The translations under genes and the position numbers were made by a program. This document shows, one piece after another, positions 1 through 6,353 of a stretch of DNA of 11,876 bases. The stretch is from Tepidisphaeraceae bacterium (lineage in GTDB: Bacteria; Planctomycetota; Phycisphaerae; Tepidisphaerales; Tepidisphaeraceae). The stretch covers positions 1 to 11,876 of the forward strand of contig JANWHF010000339.1 of the NCBI GenBank assembly GCA_025450555.1, written 5' to 3'. The notes under the pieces are model-generated. The model was not told where the DNA came from. It saw only the letters and a list, made by a program, of their open reading frames with translations, and did not search any database. How positions within the stretch are numbered: position 1 is the stretch's first letter; the number at the start of each line of letters is the position of its first letter.

Positions 1-898
1 CGCCGGACGCCCCGCCGCTGTTAATCAGGGGCGATCGGCCCATGTAGCAGTTGGCCACCTGATACCGGCAAAGCTCGATCGGATGATCGCCCGGCGTGAG
101 ATTGCTGTAGACGCGCTTGTCGGTCTTTCCGAATTTGAGAGCGTTGTAGCCGCCGTTATTTTCCGGCAGCTTCTGCTTGATGATGTCGGCCTGAATCGTG
201 ACGCCCAGATGGTTCGCCTGTCCGGTCAGGTCCGCGGCGACATGGTAATCCTTGTCGGGCGTCTTGAAAGCATTGTTCCGCAGATAGCACCAGAGCACCG
301 TGACCAGCCCGTATTCATGGGCGGCGGCAAACCAGCGCGACACCTCCTGAATCTGCCGATCCGATTCCGGCGATCCAAAATAAATCGTCGCCCCGACCGA
401 AACAGCGCCCATATCCGCCGCCTGCTTCACCTGCGCAAAGGCGATCTGGTCGAATTTGTTCGGATAAGTCAGCAGCTCGTTATGATTGAGCTTCACGAGA
501 AACGGAATGCGATGCGCATATTTGCGCGCCACCGCGCCTAAGACGCCGAGCGTCGAGGCGACGGCATTGCAGCCGCCTTCGATGGCCAGCTTCACGATAT
601 TTTCCGGATCGAAATAAATCGGGTTGGGCGCGAAGCTCGCGCCGGCCGAGTGCTCGATGCCCTGATCGACCGGCAGGATCGAAACATAGCCGGTGCCCGC
701 GAGTCGGCCGTGATTGAGAATGTGCTGGAAATTGCGCAGCACCGAAGGCGAGCGATCCGTAGCCGACACGACGCGATCGACAAAGTCCGGCCCCGGCAAG
801 TGCAAAAGATCGTGCGAAAACCCGCGCGCCTTGTAGCTGAGCAAATCAGACGCGTCTTTGCCAAGTAATTGTTCCAGATTCGGGCGGGGAGAACTCAT
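1..898 (-). CDS. fbaB: Class I fructose-bisphosphate aldolase (DhnA/FbaB type), partial, C-terminus beyond window
   Basis: This gene encodes a cytoplasmic glycolytic/gluconeogenic enzyme that interconverts fructose-1,6-bisphosphate with dihydroxyacetone phosphate and glyceraldehyde-3-phosphate through a lysine Schiff base. Translating the minus strand from the ATG at 898 gives 299 residues that stay open to the left edge. They track recalled E. coli FbaB (about 350 residues) along their whole length, so roughly 50 residues are missing. Recognisable blocks are LLGKDA (11-16), GRLAGTGY (64-71), LPVDQGIEHSAGASF (75-89), RIPFLVKLNHNE (130-141), GATIYFGS (169-176), LTGQANHL (224-231) and KQKLPENNGGY (241-251). 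The residues expected for catalysis in this family are present: Asp78, Trp203 and Tyr205 (in VLWCYLRN), and Lys241 as the probable Schiff-base lysine. A GGAG ribosome site lies 8 bases before the ATG. The gene is divergent from the toxin-antitoxin pair. The family is very clear; the catalytic assignments come from comparison with archaeal homologues. Confidence 0.95.
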   Translation of the reverse strand, partial: MSSPRPNLEQLLGKDASDLLSYKARGFSHDLLHLPGPDFVDRVVSATDRSPSVLRNFQHILNHGRLAGTGYVSILPVDQGIEHSAGASFAPNPIYFDPENIVKLAIEGGCNAVASTLGVLGAVARKYAHRIPFLVKLNHNELLTYPNKFDQIAFAQVKQAADMGAVSVGATIYFGSPESDRQIQEVSRWFAAAHEYGLVTVLWCYLRNNAFKTPDKDYHVAADLTGQANHLGVTIQADIIKQKLPENNGGYNALKFGKTDKRVYSNLTPGDHPIELCRYQVANCYMGRSPLINSGGASG

Positions 899-1019
899 GC
901 GAACATCTCCATTAGAGCCTCTAAAACTACCTCCCGCGATGCGCGAGGTTGTGTTTGAAACTCTAGCGGCATGTCATGAAAAAAGCCCGCGATGCAAACG
1001 AGGCGTCTGGCCACCTAAC

Positions 1020-1049
1020 TTGGAGAGCGTAGATCTACCTTGGTATAAT
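1020..1049 (+). promoter_or_regulatory. Sigma70-type promoter for the toxin-antitoxin pair
   Basis: A perfect -10 box TATAAT (1044-1049) is preceded by an 18-base spacer and a -35-like TTGGAG (1020-1025, four of six consensus bases). Transcription would begin near 1056, only about 12 bases before the antitoxin ATG, leaving just enough leader for the GGAG ribosome site at 1058-1061. This placement also argues against the much longer open frame that extends upstream of 1068. Confidence 0.6.
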
Positions 1050-1067
1050 CGACTTCTGGAGCAACTG

Positions 1068-1325
1068 ATGACCATCAAAGCCGTTCTTCGCAATGGCCAT
1101 ATCGAACCGCTGGAGCCCCTTCCGTCTGAGTGGATTGAAGGCCAGGAACTGCTAGTCGAACAACCGGCGCCCGAATTGCAGGATCAAGTCGAGCAATGGG
1201 CAAAGGATTTGGAATCCGCTGCTCAGCGCGTGCCAGTTGAAGAGCACCAGCGATTTCAAGAAGCTCTGGAGGCCGTCCGACGCGAGGGCAAAGAGGCCAT
1301 GCGGCGCGAATGGGGCGAGTCGTGA
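1068..1325 (+). CDS. Antitoxin of a PIN-domain toxin pair (DUF104/AF2212-like)
   Basis: This 85-residue protein is probably the antitoxin of the PIN-domain toxin encoded immediately downstream. The N-terminal 30 or so residues (MTIKAVLRNGHIEPLEPLP, then EGQELLVE) have the short beta pattern 'x-A-x-x-x-N-G-x-x-x-P-L-E-P' of DUF104/AF2212-type antitoxins. Residues 34-85 are highly charged and predicted helical (DQVEQWAKDLES, EEHQRFQEALEAVRREGKEAMRREW), the kind of tail that wraps a PIN toxin. The ATG at 1068 has a GGAG site at 1058-1061 with a 6-base spacer. The frame is open further upstream, but that part overlaps the aldolase start and the promoter and has no recognisable protein features. 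The 3' end overlaps the toxin gene, the usual arrangement for coupled translation. The complex probably represses its own promoter; that is inference. Confidence 0.8.
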   Translation: MTIKAVLRNGHIEPLEPLPSEWIEGQELLVEQPAPELQDQVEQWAKDLESAAQRVPVEEHQRFQEALEAVRREGKEAMRREWGES

Positions 1326-1729
1326 AATCGGGCTACCTGCTGGACACTAACCATCTTGGTAAAGCTGTCGCGCCGGGGTCTGTTGCTCGGCAGCGAATCA
1401 CTGAAGTGCGCCGACGCGGCGTCAAAGTCGGCACCTGCGTACCTGTTCTCTGTGAGATCGAGGTAGGGCTTCGCCAGGTCAAGCAGCCGGATTTGTATCG
1501 TTTGAATTTCGAAAATCTTCTGCGCCAGGTGCGAGTGTGGCCAATTGAGAGGTCCACCGCGCGCCATTATGGAGAGATTTACCACGACTTGAAACGTCGC
1601 GGGCGTGTCCTGTCCCAAATCGACATCATGCTCGCAGCATTGGCACGACAAATGGATCTTGTGCTCGTAACCGCCGATCTCGATTTCTCGGCAGTCCCTG
1701 GAATTGAAACGCAGAATTGGCTGCTCTGA
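1310..1729 (+). CDS. PIN-domain ribonuclease toxin (VapC-like)
   Basis: This 139-residue protein is a PIN-domain protein, predicted to be a Mg2+-dependent ribonuclease and the toxic half of the pair with the preceding gene. The four acidic PIN positions are visible: Asp12 in LLDTNHL, Glu49 in PVLCEIEVGL, Asp105 in SQIDIMLAALA, and Asp123 (with Asp125) in VTADLDF. The length is typical of VapC toxins. The ATG at 1310 overlaps the antitoxin frame by 16 bases. A GTG at 1322, which overlaps the antitoxin stop as GTGA and sits 6 bases after GGGG (1312-1315), is an equally plausible start and would remove four residues. The intact active site suggests a functional toxin. Its RNA target cannot be read from the sequence. 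It converges on the TPR gene with only 31 bases between them and no clear terminator there. Confidence 0.88.
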   Translation: MGRVVKSGYLLDTNHLGKAVAPGSVARQRITEVRRRGVKVGTCVPVLCEIEVGLRQVKQPDLYRLNFENLLRQVRVWPIERSTARHYGEIYHDLKRRGRVLSQIDIMLAALARQMDLVLVTADLDFSAVPGIETQNWLL

Positions 1730-1760
1730 ATCGACATTTGCCCGGACTGCGGCCCCGCTT

Positions 1761-3191
1761 CTACTGCCGTAGCCGCTTGACACGTTCCTGCACATCCAGG
1801 TAATTGAAATCCATCTGTGCTACCCGGCTGTACTGCTTGATGGCCGATGCGCCGTCGCCCTTGCCTTCCAGGGCCCGGCCATACCAGTAGAGCATTTCCT
1901 TCGAGCGGTCGTCGCCGTGCGCGGGATATTCGTCCACTGCTGCCTTGAGGGTGTCGATCGCTTCGTCAATGTAATTGGACGATAGAAACGCCCGGCCCAA
2001 CAGAATTGTGGCGCGAATGCGATACTTCGGATCGCTTCGCACATGCTGGAAGACGGGGATCGCTTCCTGATATTGGCCCAGGGCAAACAGCCGGCGGGCC
2101 ACTTCAAATCGGGCGGTCGTGTCGGTTGGATAATTCTCCACCACCAGCTTGTATTCCTGCAATTCGGTCATCGCGCGCTCGCGGGCAAACTGGTCATACT
2201 CTTTGCGCATCTCCGGATCGCGCTGCGCGTCGGCACGAAGCATCCGCTCCATGCGCGACAACTGCGTCATCTTGATGATGCCCACGCGCTGCCGCCATTT
2301 GAACTGATTGTTTTTGCGATACATCTGCTCGAGCAGTTCGATCGCCTTGTTTTCCTGCTCTGGATTCTCGGTGGCTTGAAGGGTGTCGATGTACTTGGAG
2401 AACAGCGACAGGTCTTCGGAATTGTTCTGCCACTCGACTTCAGCTTCCCTGACTTTTCGCAGAAGGAAATCGTCGGACTGGTAGTCCTTTTCCTCATCCA
2501 GCAGGCGCTTTTGCCCTTCCATATCGCGGATACTGTCTCGAAAGCTCTTGGCCTTGCCGTATTTCCCAATCTCCATCGTGTGGCGGGCGCTGAGGTCCTT
2601 CACCTCTTTCTGCAAGTCCATGTCGTCCGGCTTCAGTTTCAGCGCCCAATAGCAGGCCTCGGTCGCTTCTTTCCAGCGCGACATGCTCTTGTAGCCGTCC
2701 TTGAGCGTGATGAACTTGCTGTAATCGGGCTTAGGGTTATCGGAATTGGCTTTCATCAGGACAGCGCCAATCCACATGGCGGTGTCGAAATACCCCGCGC
2801 GAATCGCGCATTGAAACATGTTGACCATCCGGTCCATGTTGCCGGGGTCATACGCCAGCAGCTTTTCGGCATTGAGCGCGTTGAGCTTGTCGTCCTTGGT
2901 GGCCTTGCCAAGCTTCATCTTCTCGAACATGCCGATGTCGCTTCGCTTGCCGCCGGTGGCCTTGCGCTTCAGGGAGATTTCGCGAATATATTGATGTGCG
3001 TCGGTATTTTCCGGATCGATACTCAGGCCCTGAAGATACAGCTCGATCCCATATTCAAAATTGCCGGTGTCGGCTACCGTCTTGGCGCGATCAAAAAAGA
3101 TCTGCGCCTTCTTGCGATCCTCCTCGGGAATATCTCGATAGCCTGCTGGCAGATCGGTCATGCTGGCATTGTCCTGTTGTGTAGTCTGCAT
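1761..3191 (-). CDS. Tetratricopeptide repeat protein, cytoplasmic
   Basis: This protein has about 476 residues, no signal peptide and no membrane segment, so it is likely a cytoplasmic scaffold. Numbering from the TTG at 3197, TPR-like helical pairs are seen near 33-66 (AQIFFDRAKTVADTGNFEYG followed by LSIDPENTDA), 362-390 (ARRLFALGQYQEAIPVFQ), 395-425 (LLGRAFLSSNYIDEAIDTLK) and 433-465 (YGRALEGKGDGASAIKQYS). In between, about 205-350 is a highly charged, probably long-helical stretch. The frame opens at TTG 3197, but the ATG at 3191 is preferred because AAGG stands 6 bases before it; a third candidate is the ATG at 3161. A promoter is recognisable at 3274-3301. It is divergent from def. I do not know a specific function; the protein reminds me of conserved planctomycete TPR proteins, which is recall only. 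Confidence 0.85.
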   Translation of the reverse strand: MQTTQQDNASMTDLPAGYRDIPEEDRKKAQIFFDRAKTVADTGNFEYGIELYLQGLSIDPENTDAHQYIREISLKRKATGGKRSDIGMFEKMKLGKATKDDKLNALNAEKLLAYDPGNMDRMVNMFQCAIRAGYFDTAMWIGAVLMKANSDNPKPDYSKFITLKDGYKSMSRWKEATEACYWALKLKPDDMDLQKEVKDLSARHTMEIGKYGKAKSFRDSIRDMEGQKRLLDEEKDYQSDDFLLRKVREAEVEWQNNSEDLSLFSKYIDTLQATENPEQENKAIELLEQMYRKNNQFKWRQRVGIIKMTQLSRMERMLRADAQRDPEMRKEYDQFARERAMTELQEYKLVVENYPTDTTARFEVARRLFALGQYQEAIPVFQHVRSDPKYRIRATILLGRAFLSSNYIDEAIDTLKAAVDEYPAHGDDRSKEMLYWYGRALEGKGDGASAIKQYSRVAQMDFNYLDVQERVKRLRQ

Positions 3192-3203
3192 GCGCAACCT
3201 TGG

Positions 3204-3217
3204 CGCTTTGAAAAGCG
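3204..3217 (-). other. Small hairpin in the TPR gene leader
   Basis: CGCTT (3204-3208) and AAGCG (3213-3217) form a 5-bp stem with a 4-base loop. On the minus strand it lies directly before the AAGG ribosome site of the TPR gene and follows a T-run. It could affect translation start, but it is short and may be chance. Confidence 0.25.
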
Positions 3218-3273
3218 AAAAATTGAGCCAAACCCCACTCTTATTAGATGCGGCATGGCCAAGTCCACGCCAC

Positions 3274-3301
3274 TTTATCCGTCAATCCGCAATACTGTCA
3301 A
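3274..3301 (-). promoter_or_regulatory. Sigma70-type promoter for the TPR gene
   Basis: On the minus strand a perfect -35 box TTGACA (3301-3296) is followed after 16 bases by GATAAA (3279-3274; four of six -10 bases). Transcription would begin near 3266 and leave a leader of about 75 bases before the ATG at 3191. This is the best promoter match in the 178-base divergent gap between the TPR gene and def. No comparably good plus-strand promoter for def was found there. Confidence 0.5.
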
Positions 3302-3369
3302 TCATTCGTGGCATGGCATACACTTCACAAGTGATTGTAGGCAATTGACGAAAGTGAGATCAATGAGCC

Positions 3370-3894
3370 ATGGCCGAGCCTGTAAGCATTATCTCTTACC
3401 CAGACCCCCGCCTCAAAAAAGTGAGTGCTCCGATAACAGCATTTGACGCCGACTTGCGCGAGCTGGCTCAGCAGATGTTCGCGCTCATGCGGTTGGAAAA
3501 AGGCGTTGGACTTGCCGCCCCGCAGGTGGCGAGAAATATCCGCATGTTCGTCATGAATGCCACCGGGAACCCCGAGGACGACCGGGTTTATGTCAATCCC
3601 GAGCTGAGTGAAGCCGAGGGCGAAGAAGAAGGCGAAGAGGGATGTCTAAGCATTCCCGAGCTGCGGGTCAAGATTTTCCGAAGCCGGAAATTGCGAATTG
3701 TGGCCAAGGATTTAGAGGGAAAATCGATCGAAGAGTCAGCCGAGGGGTATGTAGCCCGTATCTGGCAACATGAAACCGATCATCTCAACGGCATCCTCCT
3801 GACCGACCGCATGGGCCCCGTCGCCAAGATCGCCAATCGATCGCTGCTCAAAGATCTCGAAGAGCGCTACAAGAAACAGGGAAAAACCACCTGA
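3370..3894 (+). CDS. def: Peptide deformylase
   Basis: This cytoplasmic metallohydrolase removes the formyl group from the N-terminal formyl-methionine of new proteins. All three family motifs are intact in the 174-residue product: GVGLAAPQ (45-52), EGCLS (90-94) and QHETDH (133-138). Cys92, His134 and His138 are the metal ligands and Glu135 is the catalytic acid/base. The length is normal for bacterial Def. A very acidic run (residues 81-90) lies just before motif 2. The ATG at 3370 fits the usual N-terminus (a short lead into IISYPDPRL). The nearest purine-rich site (GTGAG, 3354-3358) is 11 bases away, so the ribosome site is weak. fmt follows on the same strand after 109 bases, a common pairing that couples formylation and deformylation. 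Confidence 0.96.
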   Translation: MAEPVSIISYPDPRLKKVSAPITAFDADLRELAQQMFALMRLEKGVGLAAPQVARNIRMFVMNATGNPEDDRVYVNPELSEAEGEEEGEEGCLSIPELRVKIFRSRKLRIVAKDLEGKSIEESAEGYVARIWQHETDHLNGILLTDRMGPVAKIANRSLLKDLEERYKKQGKTT

Positions 3895-3911
3895 CGCGTA
3901 ATCCATTGCAG

Positions 3912-3951
3912 GGCGTCGCCCCCCGCGACGCTGCGAGCGGCGACAAATTTT
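3912..3951 (+). other. Alternative GC hairpins between def and fmt, possible weak terminator or attenuator
   Basis: Two mutually exclusive hairpins can be drawn just after the def stop. The first pairs GCGTCG (3913-3918) with CGACGC (3926-3931) around a 7-base loop, plus a G-T wobble at 3912/3932. The second pairs GTCGCC (3915-3920) with GGCGAC (3939-3944) and is followed at once by AAATTTT (3945-3950 region). The T-run is too short and late for a canonical Rho-independent terminator. Read-through into fmt is therefore plausible. Confidence 0.3.
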
Positions 3952-3968
3952 AGTTCTCGACGATGCAC

Positions 3969-3996
3969 GGCGGTGGAGGACAGCCGCCCTCCGGGA
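3969..3996 (+). promoter_or_regulatory. fmt leader: competing hairpins and GGGA ribosome site
   Basis: GGAGG (3975-3979) can pair with CCTCC (3988-3992) around an 8-base loop, or GGCGG (3969-3973) can pair with CCGCC (3984-3988), which leaves GGAGG in a 10-base loop. The two folds exclude each other. The GGAGG is too far (24 bases) from the TTG start to serve it directly. GGGA at 3993-3996, 7 bases before the TTG and touching the first hairpin, is the more likely ribosome site. Confidence 0.35.
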
Positions 3997-4003
3997 ATCG
4001 ATT

Positions 4004-4942
4004 TTGAATCCGAAATTGCGCGTCATCTTCTGCGGCAGCGGCGAATTTGGGTTGCCCACGCTCGCTTCCCTGTTCGAACATGGACACGAGGTCTTTCAAG
4101 TCGTCAGCCAACCCGATCGCCCCGCCGGTCGAGGGCGTGGCATGGCGCCGACGCCCATCAGCCGATGGGCGCAGTCGGCCGGCGTCCCGCTGCTCCGCAC
4201 TGACAACATCAATCAGGAATCGCTCCCTGATGCCGATGTGATGGTGGTCATCGCCTTCGGGCAAAAGATCGCGCCGCATATTGCAAGCCACTGCCGGCTC
4301 GGAAGCATCAACCTGCACGCTTCGCGCCTCCCACGCCTGCGCGGCGCGGCCCCGATCAATTGGTCGATCATCAACGGCGACACAACCACTGGCAACTCCG
4401 TCATCCGCCTGGCTCAGAAAATGGATGCCGGCGCGGTATTGGCGCAGTCGGAGTTGGCGATCGACCCGATCGAAACCGCGGGCGAACTGTATGATCGACT
4501 CGCGAAGGATGGACCTTCGCTGACTGCAAAGGTGCTGGAAGAATTGGCTACGGGAACCGCAGTCGAAACGTCACAGGATGAATCGCTGGCGACGGTTGCG
4601 CCAAAGCTTAACCGCCAATCCGCCCTGCTCGATTTTTCCCGCAGCGCTGACGAACTGGCGCGCCGAATCCGCGGCCTGTTCCCCTGGCCCGGCTGCCGGG
4701 CGCGCCTGCGCGACGCCGACGGCAATGAACTTCTTTCCCTGCGCCTGGCCCGTGCCCGTGCCATCGAAAGCACGTCCCCCGCTCCGCCCGGCCAAATCCT
4801 CGCCGACGGAAACATTCGCGCTGGCCAAGGCGCTATCCAGCTTCTGCAAATCCAACCTGAAAGCCGATCCGTGATGACGCTGGACGATTTCCGCCGCGGC
4901 CACCCCTGGCCCGCAGGCGCCGCGCTCGAGCCAGTCGAATAG
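4004..4942 (+). CDS. fmt: Methionyl-tRNA formyltransferase
   Basis: This 312-residue cytoplasmic enzyme transfers a formyl group from 10-formyltetrahydrofolate to the methionine on initiator tRNA. The catalytic N-terminal domain (about 1-200) starts with VIFCGSGEFGLPTL, contains the SQPDRPAGRG loop (35-44) and the formyltransferase signature NLHASRLPRLRGAAPINW (103-120). Asn103, His105 and Asp141 (in QKMDAGAVL) match the Asn-His-Asp catalytic set of the family. The C-terminal tRNA-binding domain is recognised by LDFSRSADELARRIRGLFPW (209-228) and MTLDDFRRGH (291-300). No ATG or GTG stands in frame at the right place, so the start is taken as TTG at 4004, with GGGA 7 bases upstream; this puts the first beta strand where the family expects it. 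It is probably cotranscribed with def and converges on the membrane-protein gene. Confidence 0.95.
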   Translation: MNPKLRVIFCGSGEFGLPTLASLFEHGHEVFQVVSQPDRPAGRGRGMAPTPISRWAQSAGVPLLRTDNINQESLPDADVMVVIAFGQKIAPHIASHCRLGSINLHASRLPRLRGAAPINWSIINGDTTTGNSVIRLAQKMDAGAVLAQSELAIDPIETAGELYDRLAKDGPSLTAKVLEELATGTAVETSQDESLATVAPKLNRQSALLDFSRSADELARRIRGLFPWPGCRARLRDADGNELLSLRLARARAIESTSPAPPGQILADGNIRAGQGAIQLLQIQPESRSVMTLDDFRRGHPWPAGAALEPVE

Positions 4943-4967
4943 CAATAGGCGACTGATCCACTTGGAG

Positions 4968-4987
4968 GGCGGCAGTCCCCCGCCGCC
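4968..4987. terminator. GC-rich hairpin between convergent fmt and membrane-protein genes
   Basis: GGCGGC (4968-4973) and GCCGCC (4982-4987) form a 6-bp all-GC stem with an 8-base loop in the 70-base gap between two convergent stops. Position and strength suit a bidirectional transcription end, but neither side is followed by a T-run, so it is not a classical intrinsic terminator. Confidence 0.35.
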
Positions 4988-5012
4988 GCGAAAACCGGCC
5001 ATCGCGTCCTCG

Positions 5013-5471
5013 CTATCCGTGTGCCACCGCCGCGAGGACAAACTCCAGCACAACCATTGTAATCATCGTATATCCAACCAACCGAAACCGCCGCTGGAAA
5101 TGTGGGATTCCCTCCCTCGACGCGAAAATCCGCGCCGGCCATAGGCGCCAAGAGGCATAACAAAACAGCAGCGTCGCGATCAACAGGATGATGATCTTTG
5201 CCGCGATCGACACGAGCCAGCGATGGTCGGCTTCGTGTGGATGAAAAATGACGAGAAGTGCCCCGGTCAGCGCGATTAAGGCGAGGGTCCCGATCATCTT
5301 CCACCGCGCCCCATGGCTGATGAAGGCGGTGAACTCCTCAAAGTCGGCCGGCTTCTCAAAGAACCGCCGCGCCCTTGGCTGAACCACGCCGATGCTGTAC
5401 CCCATCGCCCCGAATAGCCCCGCCGACGCGACGATGTGCACGAACCGAATTCCCGCGAGCCATGCGTTCAT
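5013..5471 (-). CDS. Small four-helix integral membrane protein, possibly CopD-like
   Basis: This 152-residue protein has four strongly hydrophobic segments, at about 4-30 (WLAGIRFVHIVASAGLFGAM), 57-76, 85-110 and 131-150, with a basic loop after the first (RARRFFEK) and third (ARIFASRE) helices. His12 lies within helix 1, and the loop after helix 2 has three histidines (HPHEADH, 77-83). This arrangement recalls small CopD-like or heme/copper-associated membrane proteins, but I cannot assign a family firmly. The start is the ATG at 5471, giving MNAWLAGIRF; the ribosome site is poor (a GAG 4 bases before the ATG). The gene lies 96 bases downstream of the PEP-CTERM gene on the same strand and may be read through from it, or it may be independent. 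Confidence 0.75.
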   Translation of the reverse strand: MNAWLAGIRFVHIVASAGLFGAMGYSIGVVQPRARRFFEKPADFEEFTAFISHGARWKMIGTLALIALTGALLVIFHPHEADHRWLVSIAAKIIILLIATLLFCYASWRLWPARIFASREGIPHFQRRFRLVGYTMITMVVLEFVLAAVAHG

Positions 5472-5567
5472 CGACTCAAGTTAGCCCATGAGCCGGCAAT
5501 GTCGAGGCGCAAAGGGACGACGCCATTCACATCCGAAGGAAATGATCGGTTTCCGCCAAAACTGAAA

Positions 5568-6308
5568 TCAATGCTTGCGGCTGGGGCGTTTCGTGAGCGT
5601 TAACGCTGTCAGAGCAAGAAGGGCCAACGATGTGGGTTCGGGCGTGGTGGTAATCGTAAAATTCGTCGGGGCCGCGCTCGAATAGAGAGTATCGGACCCA
5701 GCTGGGTTGAGTGGATCGGAGTTGTTATCCAAATCATACGCGCTGTCGTTCGTAAGGGTGCTGCCACTAGCCGGGTCGGCAAGGTCGGCAGTGTAGACCG
5801 TTGTCTGTCCAGGAGCAGAACTGGCATGGATGGTGATTGTCCCCAGAAGCACCTGCGACACGCCGTTGACCTGCGCTCCAGCTTCGACGCCGACCAAATC
5901 CGAACCGAACGGAAAGCCATCAGTGTTCTCGGTGATCGTCGCCGAATTGGGGGAGTTCACGATGGCCGTTGAAGATGGATCATCGAATCCAGCGGGCGGG
6001 TTGCCGGCGTTGGGCGATGCGCTGGTAATTGTCGTCTGAGTCGATCCGGAAAAGAGGTGAACGCTAACGCCGCCATAGGACAGCCCGTGCTCTGACGCCA
6101 GCAGAGAATTCGTCGACTGGTCGCTGTTCACTTCCTGCAGGAAAAGATTCACCGTCAGGTTGCTACCCGGCGCAACGGTATAAGAATTCTGATCGGCCTT
6201 GTAAAAGTAGCTGTAGGTGGTGGAAGCGCGAGCCGATACCGCCAGCGCCAGCCCGGCAACGAGTGCCAATCCAGCCGCTAACCCCTTGCGCATTTTCTTT
6301 GACATCAT
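5568..6308 (-). CDS. Exported PEP-CTERM protein with cohesin-like beta region
   Basis: This 246-residue envelope protein starts with a clear Sec signal peptide: basic MMSKKMRK, a hydrophobic core (10-24) and a cleavage-type ARA at 26-28. It ends with a PEP-CTERM sorting signal: Pro-Glu-Pro at 223-225, a hydrophobic stretch (228-239) and a basic tail KRPSRKH. Such proteins are sorted by an exosortase, not seen in this window. The mature part is Ser/Thr/Asn-rich and beta-type. VAPGSNLTVNLFLQEV (45-60), GLSYGGVSVHLF (75-86) and VLLGTITIHASSAPGQTTVY (153-172) resemble the strand pattern of cohesin-like domains; this is pattern similarity only. There are no cysteines. The ATG at 6308 is followed by a second ATG, with GGGAG 7 bases upstream. 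It lies 45 bases after the stop of the giant surface-protein gene, consistent with cotranscription. Confidence 0.87.
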   Translation of the reverse strand: MMSKKMRKGLAAGLALVAGLALAVSARASTTYSYFYKADQNSYTVAPGSNLTVNLFLQEVNSDQSTNSLLASEHGLSYGGVSVHLFSGSTQTTITSASPNAGNPPAGFDDPSSTAIVNSPNSATITENTDGFPFGSDLVGVEAGAQVNGVSQVLLGTITIHASSAPGQTTVYTADLADPASGSTLTNDSAYDLDNNSDPLNPAGSDTLYSSAAPTNFTITTTPEPTSLALLALTALTLTKRPSRKH

Positions 6309-6353
6309 TGCAATTCTCCCGAAATGACTACCGCGACGAACCGGATATGTTTA

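Noticed and set aside
979..1004. Possible minus-strand terminator (GC stem followed by a T6 run) upstream of the aldolase gene.
   Set aside because: The stem GCCTCG/CGCGGGC needs a mismatch and a bulge, so the T-run alone does not support a terminator.
858..1067. Upstream extension of the antitoxin frame, which would give a 155-residue protein.
   Set aside because: The extension overlaps the aldolase start and the antitoxin promoter, lacks protein features, and the ATG at 1068 has its own ribosome site.
1256..1795. A 179-codon minus-strand open frame across the PIN toxin gene.
   Set aside because: The plus strand has all four PIN catalytic acids and the antitoxin overlap; the minus frame shows no family features.
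2043..3446. A 467-codon open frame on the plus strand opposite the TPR gene and running into def.
   Set aside because: It is antisense to a protein with clear TPR pattern and a good promoter, has no recognisable domain, and overlaps the start of def out of frame. Long antisense frames are expected in GC-biased coding DNA.
4414..5304. A 296-codon minus-strand open frame overlapping fmt and the membrane-protein gene.
   Set aside because: It is antisense to conserved Fmt motifs and out of frame with the four-helix membrane protein; its composition (Arg/Ser/Ala-rich, no pattern) is that of a shadow frame.
5538..5554. GGAAA/TTTCC inverted repeat after the PEP-CTERM stop.
   Set aside because: A 5-bp AT-containing stem with a 7-base loop and no T-run is within chance expectation.
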